Below are positions 1 to 8,095 of a DNA stretch of 64,000 nucleotides, one piece after another; positions within the stretch are counted from its first letter, which is position 1; every line of letters begins with the position of its first letter. The notes under the pieces are model-generated. The model did no database searches, was not told the origin of the DNA, and worked only from the letters and a program-made list of their open reading frames with translations. The position numbers and the translations under genes are program-made. Origin of the DNA: Pseudonocardia nematodicida. GTDB lineage: Bacteria; Actinomycetota; Actinomycetes; Mycobacteriales; Pseudonocardiaceae. Location of the stretch: positions 682,001 through 746,000 of the forward strand of contig NZ_JBEDNQ010000001.1 of the NCBI RefSeq assembly GCF_040105385.1, written 5' to 3'.

Positions 1-671
1 GCACCCCGGAGATGTTCGGCCTGGTCCTGGCCCGGCACTTCACCGAGCTCCCCCAGGTCGCCCGGGCCCGGGTGAACCTGGAGACCTACCCGTGGCGACG
101 CCTGGACGCCGGCGGTGTGCCGCACCCGCACGCGTTCGCCCGCGACGGGAGCCACGTCCGCACCACGACCGTCACCCGGACCGCCGACGACGCCGAGTGG
201 GTCGTCTCCGGGATCCGCGGGCTCACCGTGCTCAAGACGACCGACTCGGAGTTCCACGGGTTCCTGACCGAGCGCTACACCACGCTGGCGCCCACCGACG
301 ACCGTGTGATGGCCACCGAGGTCACCGCGCAGTGGTGGCACGGGACGCTCCCCGACGATCCCGACGCCGCGCACGTCGCCGTGCTGGACGCGCTGACCTC
401 GGCGTTCGCCGGTCACCACAGCCTGGCGCTGCAGCAGACCCTGTTCGCGATGGGCTCGGCGGCGCTGACCGCGGTGCCCGGGATCGGTGAGATCCGGCTG
501 TCGCTGCCGAACAAGCACCACTTCCTCGTCGACCTCTCGCCGTTCGGGCTGGACAACCCCGGCGAGGTGTTCCACGCCGACGACCGGCCCTACGGGCTGA
601 TCGAGGCGACCGTCCGGCGCGACGACACCCCCGACCCGGGCGACGCGTTCGACCCGGGTCAGGGGTGGTGA
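1..671 (+). CDS. uox: Uricase (factor-independent urate hydroxylase), 3' part
   Basis: The frame is already open at position 3 and ends at TGA 669-671, so the 5' end lies outside the window. About 222 residues of a roughly 300-residue family are present. Typical uricase segments are visible: an ARHF...PQV..ARV stretch, then EYPW-like 'ETYPWRR', and near the end 'LPNKHHFLVDLSPFGLDN', the family C-terminal signature. The enzyme oxidises urate to 5-hydroxyisourate, the first step of ureide catabolism. This fits the allantoin genes at 14.5-20 kb, although about 14 kb of aromatic genes lie between. It converges on the solute-binding gene that ends at 672, with no spacer. Family assignment is firm; activity is inferred. 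Confidence 0.93.
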   Translation, partial: TPEMFGLVLARHFTELPQVARARVNLETYPWRRLDAGGVPHPHAFARDGSHVRTTTVTRTADDAEWVVSGIRGLTVLKTTDSEFHGFLTERYTTLAPTDDRVMATEVTAQWWHGTLPDDPDAAHVAVLDALTSAFAGHHSLALQQTLFAMGSAALTAVPGIGEIRLSLPNKHHFLVDLSPFGLDNPGEVFHADDRPYGLIEATVRRDDTPDPGDAFDPGQGW

Positions 672-2285
672 TCAGGGCCGGTCGAGCCAGGTCGTCGCGT
701 AGAACATGTCCCGGCCGATGTAGCGCTCGACGCCCTTCACCGCCGGGTCCGCCACCGTCGACAGGTAGCCACGCGAGATCCACGCCAGTGGAAGGTCCTC
801 GGTCACCAGCCGTTCGATCTCCTGGTAGGACCGGGTGCGCTCGGCGTCGTCCGCGGTCCGTGCGGCGGTGTCGACCAGCGCGTCGACCTCAGGATTGGTG
901 TAGCCGCCGTAGTTGATGTTGCCCTCGCTGCTGACCAGGTTCCCGACGAACGGGAACGGGTTGTCGAACGAGGTCACGTTGCTGGCCAGGTCGAAGTTGC
1001 CGCTCTGCACGACCTGGGACGAGTACTGGGCGAGGTCGTAGAACTCGACGTCGATCGTGATGCCGACGGCCGCCATCTGGGCCTGGATCGCCTCCCCCAG
1101 CGGACGCCGGGGGCTGGTGAGGGTGAACAGGAACGACGGGTCGCCACCGTCGGCCCGGTACTCCTCGACGAGCTGCCGGGCACGGTCCGGATCCGTGCCC
1201 GGCCACTCCTTCGCCGCCTGCTCCGTGTGGAACGGGCTGCTCGCCTCGAACAGGCTCGTCGCGGGGACCAGGTTGTTGTTGTAGAGGCTCGCGCTCAGCC
1301 CGTTCGTGTCGATGGCCCGCACCACGGCCTCGCGCATCCGGCGGTCGTCGAACGGGGCCTTGGTGACGTTGAAGTGCAGCACCTCGCCCCCGTTGCCAGG
1401 TCCGTAGTAGACGTTCATCCCCGGGTCCTCGACCGCCCGGACCAGCTCCGGGTTGTAGGCGGCGAAGATCAGGTCGACGTCCCGGTTCTGGATCGAGGCG
1501 TAGCGGGTCTCGTTGTCGGGCAGCGGCCGGAACTCGAGCCGGTCCAGCCTCGGCAGACCCTCCTGCCAGTAGTCGGGGTTGCGTTCGAGCACCATCCGGG
1601 AGTCCTGTACCCACTCCACCAGCCGGAACGGTCCGGCCCCCACCGGGTTCCGGCCGATGTCGTCACCGCGCTCGGCCAGCGCCGCCGGGGACACGATCAC
1701 CCCGAGCGCCCCGAAGAACAGCGACTGTCCGAACAGGACCGGGAACGACCCGAGCGGCTGGTCGAGCACGAACTCGACCGTCAGCGGGTCCACCGCCCGC
1801 ATGCCGGTGATCTGCTGGGCGAAGCGGTGCGCCGGCGACGAGGTGGTGTCGATGTGCCGCTGCACGTTGAGGACCACCGCCTCGGCGTCGAGCGGGGTCC
1901 CGTCGCTGAACCTCACGTCGGGCCGCAGGCCCATCCGCCAGGTGCGCCCGTCGTCGACGGTCTCCATCGACTCGGCCAGGTAGGGCTCGGCGCTGCCGTC
2001 CGGTCCGAGCCGCATCAGGCTGTCGTACACGGCGAACGTCGCCTGGTTGGTGTTCTGGACGACCGGGTCGAAGCTCACCGCCTCGCGGTCGGTGCCCATG
2101 ACCAGGCTCCCGCCGGTCCGCGGCGTGCCGTCGGCCGCCGGGTCGTCGCCGTAGGCCTTGACCGCACGCAGCTCGGTGGGGTCCTCCGCCGGCTGCGCCG
2201 CGCCGCAGCCGGCGAGCAGCACGCACACGAGCAGGGACGCCAGTGCCGCCACGGCCCCGCGGGCGCGGCGTGATCGCCGGAGCAT
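672..2285 (-). CDS. ABC transporter substrate-binding lipoprotein, family 5
   Basis: This 537-residue extracytoplasmic binding protein belongs to the oligopeptide/nickel (SBP_bac_5) family. A short Arg-rich start is followed by a hydrophobic stretch and the lipobox LAGC (Cys at about residue 27), so it should be a lipoprotein. The family core 'GGSLVMGTDREAVSFDP' follows and then the long two-lobed body. The ATG is preceded by a strong GAGGAGGAG. It is the last gene of a minus-strand run after the Rieske oxygenase and the VOC protein. No permease or ATPase for it lies nearby, so it is an orphan binding protein, perhaps serving a remote transporter. The ligand is unknown; an aromatic compound is only suggested by context. 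Confidence 0.9.
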   Translation of the reverse strand: MLRRSRRARGAVAALASLLVCVLLAGCGAAQPAEDPTELRAVKAYGDDPAADGTPRTGGSLVMGTDREAVSFDPVVQNTNQATFAVYDSLMRLGPDGSAEPYLAESMETVDDGRTWRMGLRPDVRFSDGTPLDAEAVVLNVQRHIDTTSSPAHRFAQQITGMRAVDPLTVEFVLDQPLGSFPVLFGQSLFFGALGVIVSPAALAERGDDIGRNPVGAGPFRLVEWVQDSRMVLERNPDYWQEGLPRLDRLEFRPLPDNETRYASIQNRDVDLIFAAYNPELVRAVEDPGMNVYYGPGNGGEVLHFNVTKAPFDDRRMREAVVRAIDTNGLSASLYNNNLVPATSLFEASSPFHTEQAAKEWPGTDPDRARQLVEEYRADGGDPSFLFTLTSPRRPLGEAIQAQMAAVGITIDVEFYDLAQYSSQVVQSGNFDLASNVTSFDNPFPFVGNLVSSEGNINYGGYTNPEVDALVDTAARTADDAERTRSYQEIERLVTEDLPLAWISRGYLSTVADPAVKGVERYIGRDMFYATTWLDRP

Positions 2286-2330
2286 CGTTGCTCCTCCTCG
2301 TCGATGAAGGCCGATCTGCGAACGAGCCGG

Positions 2331-2846
2331 TCAGGGCACGGCGATCGAGACGCCGACGCCTCCCGGGGTGCCCGCGCCGTAGCGGGCGACCTCCTGTTCG
2401 AGGTCCAGCGGAACCCCGCGGCGGCTGCGCCCGGCGTACGCCGCGTCGTCGAGCCGGTCCGCCGGGACCAGCCAGGCCACCTCGAACTCACACCCGTCGG
2501 GATCACGCGCGTAGACGCTCTTGGTCGTGCCGTGGTCGGTGGCGCCGACGTAGGCCCCGGCGGCGATCAGGCGGTCACGCAGCTCGCCCAGCTCCGCGAG
2601 CGTCCCGACCTCCCACCCGAGGTGGTAGAGCCCGACGTACCCCCGGCCGGCCGGGTTGTCGGCGGCCTCGCCGATCGCGAACAGACCCAGGTCGTGGTCG
2701 TTGCGCGAGCCGGGTGCCTGCAGGAAGGCGGCGCTACCCGGACGCTCCATCCGGACCCGGAAGCCGAGCACCTCGCGGTAGAAACCGACGCTGCGGTCGA
2801 CGTCGCGTACGTAGAGCACCGCGTGGTTGAGCGCGCGGATCACCAC
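2331..2846 (-). CDS. VOC-family protein (glyoxalase / extradiol dioxygenase type)
   Basis: A 171-residue single-unit vicinal oxygen chelate protein. It opens with the usual 'LNHAVLYVRDVDRSVGFYREVLGF' beta-alpha element, of which His8 is a candidate metal ligand, and carries 'HLGWEV' and 'DPDGCEFEVAW' (a C-terminal Glu ligand). Two GTG codons in tandem can start it (2846 or 2843). It starts 3 bp after the Rieske gene, so the two are probably co-transcribed. The resemblance is to catechol 2,3-dioxygenase-like single-domain members, but glyoxalase or resistance functions share the fold. Ring cleavage of the Rieske product is a reasonable guess from context only. Confidence 0.85.
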   Translation of the reverse strand: MVIRALNHAVLYVRDVDRSVGFYREVLGFRVRMERPGSAAFLQAPGSRNDHDLGLFAIGEAADNPAGRGYVGLYHLGWEVGTLAELGELRDRLIAAGAYVGATDHGTTKSVYARDPDGCEFEVAWLVPADRLDDAAYAGRSRRGVPLDLEQEVARYGAGTPGGVGVSIAVP

Positions 2847-2849
2847 GCC

Positions 2850-4232
2850 TCAGTCCCCGGCCGCGGGTTGCCGGTCGCGGGCGCCGTCGTCCCGGATCGC
2901 CGCGCCCGCCTCCTGCACCGCGGGGTCGTCGTCGGTCCCCAGCATCCGCCAGTCCTCGCCCTCGTCGAGGATCTTGTCCGCGCCGCGCAGCGTCCGGAAG
3001 TCGTGGTCCGGGCCGGGGAGCGCCGGCAGCTCGGCCGCGGGGTCCGCGGCGAGCGTCTTCGCGGTGCGGATCAGCTGCTGGCGCATCCGGATGATGGCCC
3101 GGTCGATGGTGCCGAGTCGTTCCTGGCTGCGGTCGTAGATCGGCCCCATCGACTCGGTGACCATCAGGTCCTGGCTGACGAAGTCGGCGACGCCGCTGAA
3201 GGTCGTCGTGCGCTGCACCTCGCGGTCGATGTTGTAGTCGGCCTCGGCCAGGTAGTTGCGCGGGGTGATCCCACCCGGACGCCGGTCCGACGGCCACGCG
3301 AAGGGCCCGAAACTGAACAGCGGCGCGCCGCCGTGCCCGGCCGGGTTGGGCTTCTCGCTCGCCTCGAAGGTGAACCGCCAGCAGCTGTGGTCGTCGATGG
3401 GGACGACCATGAGGTGGCCGGTGTTGTACGGGACCGCGGCGATGATCGTGCTGTACGGGAAGATGTACTCGGTGATCCGGACGTTGGTGTGGCCGTTCGG
3501 GGTCTCCCGGATCCCGGCGTACCGGAAGCCGTACCAGGTGTCGTGCACCTCGATCCGCGGCGCCTGGTCGTGCGCCCAGAACTTCCAGGTCTGCCGGTTC
3601 GACGGGTAACCGGGCTTGTCGCTGCCGTCGTCTTCGATGTCCTCGGCGCCGAACCAGCCGTGCAGCCAGGAGATGTGCGCGGTGTCGACGTTGCCCTCCA
3701 TCGTCTGCACCCAGTTGCAGTAGCACTTGAGCTTCGCCGCGACCTGCAGGTCGGGCGCCAGCGACTCGGTGCCGAAGTCCCGGAACGGGGTCATGGTCTC
3801 CGGCGGCCCCATGTAGGTCCAGACGATCCCGCCCGACTCGTGGGTCGGGTACGCCCGCGCGCGGACCCGGTCCTTGAAGCTGCTGGACGGCGGCTCGGAC
3901 GGCATGTCGATGCACTGGCCGTCGGCGTCGAACTGCCAGCCGTGGTACGGGCAGCGCAGCCCGCAGGTGCCGTCCGGCCCGGCCTCGTTGCGTCCGAACC
4001 AGAGCGACGCCCCACGGTGCGGGCAGTTCTCCTGGATCAGGCCGACGCGGCCGGTCGCGTCCCGGAAGGCGACGAGGTCCTCGCCCAGCAGCCGCACCCG
4101 GACCGGGTCGCCGGTCGGCGCGGGGAGCTCGCTGGTGAGCAGCGCCGGGGTCCAGTAGCGGCGCAGGAGCGCGCCCATCGGAGTGCCCGGGCCGACCCGG
4201 GTCATGATCTCGTTGTCCTCGGTGGACAGCAT
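2850..4232 (-). CDS. Rieske non-heme iron oxygenase, phthalate-dioxygenase type
   Basis: A 460-residue oxygenase component. The N-terminal Rieske [2Fe-2S] domain shows 'CPHRG' (about residues 70-74) and 'CPYHGW' (about 95-100), the CxH...CxxH ligands. The catalytic domain shows 'NVDTAHISWLHG', which supplies the Asp and His ligands of mononuclear Fe(II). The length and the N-terminal 'MGALLRRYWTPALL' match the phthalate 4,5-dioxygenase-like subgroup, which needs a separate reductase. No reductase is encoded next to it. It leads an operon with the VOC protein and the orphan binding protein and is divergent from a LysR regulator. The substrate is probably an aromatic acid or ether; it cannot be read from sequence. 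Confidence 0.92.
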   Translation of the reverse strand: MLSTEDNEIMTRVGPGTPMGALLRRYWTPALLTSELPAPTGDPVRVRLLGEDLVAFRDATGRVGLIQENCPHRGASLWFGRNEAGPDGTCGLRCPYHGWQFDADGQCIDMPSEPPSSSFKDRVRARAYPTHESGGIVWTYMGPPETMTPFRDFGTESLAPDLQVAAKLKCYCNWVQTMEGNVDTAHISWLHGWFGAEDIEDDGSDKPGYPSNRQTWKFWAHDQAPRIEVHDTWYGFRYAGIRETPNGHTNVRITEYIFPYSTIIAAVPYNTGHLMVVPIDDHSCWRFTFEASEKPNPAGHGGAPLFSFGPFAWPSDRRPGGITPRNYLAEADYNIDREVQRTTTFSGVADFVSQDLMVTESMGPIYDRSQERLGTIDRAIIRMRQQLIRTAKTLAADPAAELPALPGPDHDFRTLRGADKILDEGEDWRMLGTDDDPAVQEAGAAIRDDGARDRQPAAGD

Positions 4233-4413
4233 CGTCCGGCCTTCTTCCCTCGTCGGGAGCGGATGTGGTGGGGCTCACGCATGAGGTGCTGCGTCGGATG
4301 CTAGGCAGACGCCGGGCCGCGCCGGAAACAACGGCTGCTGCTGGACGACCATCGGCGTCGTTGATGATCGGTTCCGGTCTCCTACTGGCGCTCGCGCCGC
4401 CCCCGGCCGTCCA
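4233..4413. promoter_or_regulatory. Divergent promoter region, Rieske operon / LysR
   Basis: This 181-bp intergenic stretch separates the divergent Rieske gene and LysR gene, the usual arrangement for a LysR protein that controls its neighbour and itself. I could not pick out a convincing T-N11-A box or -35/-10 pair by eye. Confidence 0.4.
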
Positions 4414-5388
4414 ATGATCGGCGTGAAGAACGCGACGCCGCGGCTCTCCGGTCTGGACCTGAACCTTCTCGTGGTACTCCGGGAGCTGCTGCGCGAGCGG
4501 CACGTCACGCGCGCGGCCGACCGGGTCGGGGTGACCCAGCCCGCCGCCAGCGCGGCGCTCGCCCGGCTCCGGCGGCACTTCGACGACGAGCTCCTGGTCC
4601 GCCGCGACGGACGCTACGAGCTCTCGCCGCTCGCCGCGCAGCTCGTCGAGCCGCTCGACGAGATCTGCGACGGCATCGAGTCGCTGCTCACCACCACCCG
4701 CGGGTTCGACCCGTCGACGACCCGCCGGGAGTTCCGGATCGTCATGCCCGACCACGTGGTGGCGGCACTGGGCGGTCCGCTGACCGGGCAGCTGCACGCC
4801 ACGGCCCCGGACGCCCGCCTGCAGGTGGTGCTCGCCCGGGCCGCGCTCGCGGCGACCATCGAACCGACGATCCGCAACGTCGACGCCGTCGTCTCGCAGC
4901 CGACGAGCCGGTTCCGGATCCCGGAGATGCGCTCGTCGAGCCTGTTCTCCGACCGCTGGGTGGTCGTCGCGGACGCCGGCAACCCGCGGTTCGGCGACGA
5001 GGTGGCCGACCGGGCGGCGCTCGCCACGGCCAGCTGGGTCGTGCCCTACCACGACGACGCCGCCTTCCCGTCCGTCGTCCCGGTCAGCCGGCAGCTGGCC
5101 CGTCTCGGGATCCGGCCGCGGGTCGCGGTGCGGGTGGACAGTTTCCGGGCGGTGCCGCACCTCGTGGCGGGGACCGGGCACGTGGCGCTGATCCACGAGC
5201 GGCTGGCGCGCGAGAGCATCCGGACCCTGCCGCTGAGAGTGCTGACCTGGCCCGAGGAGCCGGATCCGATCACCACCCGGCTGTGGTGGCACGCCCGCCA
5301 TGACGACGACCCGGGGCACCGGTGGTTCCGCGAGCTCGTGGTCCGGGTCGGGCGGGAGCAGGCGCCGACGGTCCCCCGGCCGCGCTGA
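4414..5388 (+). CDS. LysR-family transcriptional regulator
   Basis: A 324-residue LysR protein. The winged helix-turn-helix is at about residues 10-65: 'LDLNLLVVLRELLRERHVTRAADRVGVTQPAASAALARLR'. The opening 'LDLNLL' and 'AADRVGVTQPAAS' are typical of the NodD-like branch. A periplasmic-binding-like effector domain fills the rest. It is transcribed away from the Rieske operon and is the natural candidate activator for it. ATG 4414 is used; a GTG three codons later is possible. The effector is unknown. Confidence 0.9.
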   Translation: MIGVKNATPRLSGLDLNLLVVLRELLRERHVTRAADRVGVTQPAASAALARLRRHFDDELLVRRDGRYELSPLAAQLVEPLDEICDGIESLLTTTRGFDPSTTRREFRIVMPDHVVAALGGPLTGQLHATAPDARLQVVLARAALAATIEPTIRNVDAVVSQPTSRFRIPEMRSSSLFSDRWVVVADAGNPRFGDEVADRAALATASWVVPYHDDAAFPSVVPVSRQLARLGIRPRVAVRVDSFRAVPHLVAGTGHVALIHERLARESIRTLPLRVLTWPEEPDPITTRLWWHARHDDDPGHRWFRELVVRVGREQAPTVPRPR

Positions 5389-5406
5389 GCCCCTGTGCGA
5401 CGTCGA

Positions 5407-6357
5407 TCAGACGCCGTTCGCGACCGGGAGTGCCGTGGTCACCCCGAACCCGGCGATCCATTCCGGGATCGGCCGGTAGAAGGTGCTGCGCACCTCGTAC
5501 TGTCCCGCCGCAGCGAGCGCCGCGTAGGCAAGCACCCAGGTACGGACCTCGTGCGCGGAGTTGCCGGCCTGTGCGGCGACCTGCTCCGTGGACCACCTGT
5601 CGAACGCCTCCACCCGCCCCGACCGCAGCAGCTCGATGAACGACAGGTCCCAGTCCGGGTTGAGGTCCAGGACCGGGGCGGTCCCGGCCGTCATCGCGCG
5701 TCCCGCGTCGAGCACCCGCGCCTCCCGCCCCTCGCGGGCCGACGCCGACGGGTTCCGCCCCGCGATCAGCGCCTCGGCGACCTCGGCGGGGGCGTCGGCG
5801 AGCCGGGGCAGCGGCGGGTCGTGCGACAACCCGCCGGAGCCGAGCACCAGCACCCGCTCGCTGCGGTCCCGCAGCACCTCGCCGATCGCCCGGCCGAGCA
5901 TCCTCGCCCGCCGCCCCGGCCCGAGCGGCACGGCGACCGAGTTCACGAACACCGGGACGACCTGCACGGCGTCGATCGACCCGAAGAGGATCTCCAGGGG
6001 CTGCGCGAAGCCGTGGTCGACGACCATGCGCTCGGAGTGGGCGAGGTCGATATCGCGGTCGAGTGCGTGCCGGAGAACGGCCTCCGACAGCTCGCGGTGC
6101 ACCGGTAACGGGCCCTCCGCGGTGCCGTAGTCGCCGATCGAACGGGCGGCCGTGCCGACGCAGAACGGCGGCATCAGGTCGTAGAACATCCCGTTGTAGT
6201 GGTCCGGCGCGACCAGCAGCACCACCTCGGGCGCGAACTCCGCGACGAAGCTCCGGGCGTCGGCCAGGGCCTCGTCGACGGCCGCGACGACGTCGGCCGC
6301 GGGCTGGTGCCGCCCCATCAGCGGCGAGTGCGACAGGGTCACGAGGGCGAGACTCAT
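5407..6357 (-). CDS. mhpB: 3-carboxyethylcatechol 2,3-dioxygenase (MhpB-like)
   Basis: A 316-residue class III extradiol dioxygenase (LigB superfamily), close in length to E. coli MhpB at 314. It begins 'LALVTLSHSPLMG', has 'APDHYNGMFYDLMP', and carries 'MVVDHGFAQPLEILFG' with the His conserved for iron binding or acid-base catalysis, plus 'SGGLSHDPPLPR'. It would cleave the ring of 2,3-dihydroxyphenylpropionate-type catechols between C1 and C2. It is the last gene of an operon with MhpA, MhpC and an amidohydrolase. Its ATG overlaps the amidohydrolase stop as ATGA. The exact side chain of the substrate is inferred from family, not seen. Confidence 0.92.
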   Translation of the reverse strand: MSLALVTLSHSPLMGRHQPAADVVAAVDEALADARSFVAEFAPEVVLLVAPDHYNGMFYDLMPPFCVGTAARSIGDYGTAEGPLPVHRELSEAVLRHALDRDIDLAHSERMVVDHGFAQPLEILFGSIDAVQVVPVFVNSVAVPLGPGRRARMLGRAIGEVLRDRSERVLVLGSGGLSHDPPLPRLADAPAEVAEALIAGRNPSASAREGREARVLDAGRAMTAGTAPVLDLNPDWDLSFIELLRSGRVEAFDRWSTEQVAAQAGNSAHEVRTWVLAYAALAAAGQYEVRSTFYRPIPEWIAGFGVTTALPVANGV

Positions 6358-7211
6358 GCGTCCACCGGCCAGAGCTCGGCCAGGCGCGGGAAGATCCGCG
6401 CCGCGTTGCGCCAGTAGACGTCCTCGAGATCCTCCGCGGTCAGCGTCGAGGCCAGCAGCTCATGGTGCACGGCGGCGTGGTTGTAGGTGACGGGATCGGC
6501 ATAGGAGTCCGTGCCGAACAGCAGCCGTCGTGCTCCGAACCGGTCGACGAATCGATCGAGCAGGCGTAGCAGCGGGAAGCAGATCGCGGTGTCGAAATAG
6601 AGCCCGGGGAACCGGTCGGCGAGGTCCATCACGTACTGGGCCTGGTTCGCCCCGGAGAACCCGTCCATCACCACGATCGTCGCCTCGGGATGGTTCCGTG
6701 CCAGGTCGGCCACCATCCAGGGCTCCTCCAGCAGGGACTCGGCGAACATGTGCACCAGGCAGGGCAGGCCGTGCGCGGTGGCGAGGTCCACCAGCTCGTG
6801 CATCCGCCGGTCGGAGATCGCCACCCCCTGGTAGCGGGTGTGCCAGACCAGGCCGTCGAGGTGGAGCTCGCCGGCGATGCGGGCGATCTCCTCGGTGCAG
6901 ACCGGGATTCCGTACAGCGGCTCGACGGTGCCCATGGCCAGCGGGAACCGGCCGGGCAGCCGGTCGCGGTAGGCGGCGATCGCGTCGTTGACGACCCGGG
7001 TGTCGGCGATGCCGTGCGGTCGTTCGTACTGCAGGCCGGGCATCACGGCGGCGGCGTCGAAGCCGAACCGGTCGAGCATGTCCTGGTGCACCTTGTGCCG
7101 GGTGTCGAGGTCGCTCCCGCCGGTGCCGACCTCGCCGGCGAGGCCGACCTCGAGGCTGCCGACGTGGTGGTGCAGGTCGAGTACCCGGGTGGGGCGCCGA
7201 TCGAGGTCCAT
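6354..7211 (-). CDS. Amidohydrolase_2-family metal-dependent hydrolase or decarboxylase
   Basis: A 285-residue TIM-barrel metallohydrolase. The N-terminal metal motif is 'LDLHHHVG'. Later barrel strands show 'LVWHTRYQG', 'CLVHMFAES' and 'LLFGTDSYADP', giving the further His and Asp ligands. I take ATG 7211 because GGAG lies 5 nt upstream; a GTG at 7217 that overlaps the MhpC stop as GTGA is the alternative. Enzymes of this family next to meta-cleavage genes often decarboxylate or hydrate ring-cleavage intermediates. Here it sits between MhpC and MhpB, where the E. coli mhp operon has no such enzyme. The reaction is unknown. Confidence 0.85.
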   Translation of the reverse strand: MDLDRRPTRVLDLHHHVGSLEVGLAGEVGTGGSDLDTRHKVHQDMLDRFGFDAAAVMPGLQYERPHGIADTRVVNDAIAAYRDRLPGRFPLAMGTVEPLYGIPVCTEEIARIAGELHLDGLVWHTRYQGVAISDRRMHELVDLATAHGLPCLVHMFAESLLEEPWMVADLARNHPEATIVVMDGFSGANQAQYVMDLADRFPGLYFDTAICFPLLRLLDRFVDRFGARRLLFGTDSYADPVTYNHAAVHHELLASTLTAEDLEDVYWRNAARIFPRLAELWPVDA

Positions 7212-7213
7212 GG

Positions 7214-8095
7214 TCACTCCGCGAGGAAGTCGAGGGCGAGTGCGGTGAAGTGCTCCGCCTGTTCCCACTGCGGCCAGTGCCCCGCACCGGTGATCAGTTC
7301 GAAGCGACCGTGCTCCAGGGCGGCGGCGATGTCCAGTCCGGTCTTCGCGGGCCCGGACGGGTCGTCGCTGGTCCACACGACGAGGGTGGGCGCAACGATC
7401 GCCTCGAGGTCGGCGTCGGTCACCATGTTGCGGGCCCGGACGTCGGCGTCCTGCAGGCACATGATGTGCCGCATCGACCGGGCGAACCCGGGGCGCGCGT
7501 AGATCGTCCGGCGGGTGCCGACCAGCTCGTCGGTGACGGTGGCCGGGTCGGCCATCAGCCACTCGAGGCGGGCCCGGATCCGCTCGTCCGACGGGTCGTC
7601 GGCGGCGGCCTGGGACAGACTCCGGATCCGCTCGCGGACCTCCGGGAGCGACAGGTTGCCCGCCGGGGTGTTGAGGATCAGGCGGCCGACCCGGTCGGGG
7701 TGCGCGGCGGCGAACTTCATCGCCACCCACCCGCCCAGCGACTCACCGCTGAGGTGCGCCCGGTCGACGCCGTACGCGTCGAGCAGTGCGCCGAGGTGGG
7801 CCACGTAGTCGGGCAGCTCGATATCGGCGACGGCATGGGTCGTGTAGCCGTGGCCGGGGAAGTCGAAGGCCAGCACCCGGTACCGCCGCGCGAACGGGAC
7901 GATGTTGCGGGCGTAGGCCTCCAGGTGCCCGCCGATCCCGTGCATGAGCACGAGCGTCTCCTCGCCCATGCCGGCCTCCAGGACCCGGGTCGACCACCCC
8001 CCGATCTCGACGTGTCGCACCGACAGGTCCTGCCCCATCAGCTCGGTCCAGATGTTCGTCGAGGTGTTCGTCGAGATGCTCGTCCGAATACTCAC
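7214..8095 (-). CDS. mhpC: Alpha/beta C-C bond hydrolase (MhpC-like)
   Basis: A 293-residue alpha/beta hydrolase of the meta-cleavage product type. It has the oxyanion turn 'LMHGIGGH', the nucleophile elbow 'SGESLGGW', the acid at 'VVWTSDDPSG' and the catalytic His at 'GAGHWPQWEQ'. The GTG start at 8095 overlaps the monooxygenase stop as GTGA. An internal ATG at 8038 would drop 'IWTEL', a segment that relatives appear to keep, so the longer form is preferred. It should hydrolyse the dienoic ring-fission product of MhpB to a hydroxydienoate and a short acid (succinate in the 3-HPP pathway). Confidence 0.88.
   Translation of the reverse strand: MSIRTSISTNTSTNIWTELMGQDLSVRHVEIGGWSTRVLEAGMGEETLVLMHGIGGHLEAYARNIVPFARRYRVLAFDFPGHGYTTHAVADIELPDYVAHLGALLDAYGVDRAHLSGESLGGWVAMKFAAAHPDRVGRLILNTPAGNLSLPEVRERIRSLSQAAADDPSDERIRARLEWLMADPATVTDELVGTRRTIYARPGFARSMRHIMCLQDADVRARNMVTDADLEAIVAPTLVVWTSDDPSGPAKTGLDIAAALEHGRFELITGAGHWPQWEQAEHFTALALDFLAE

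Noticed and set aside
2304..4304. Long plus-strand frame opposite the VOC and Rieske genes
   Set aside because: Antisense shadow of well-identified genes; no family features.
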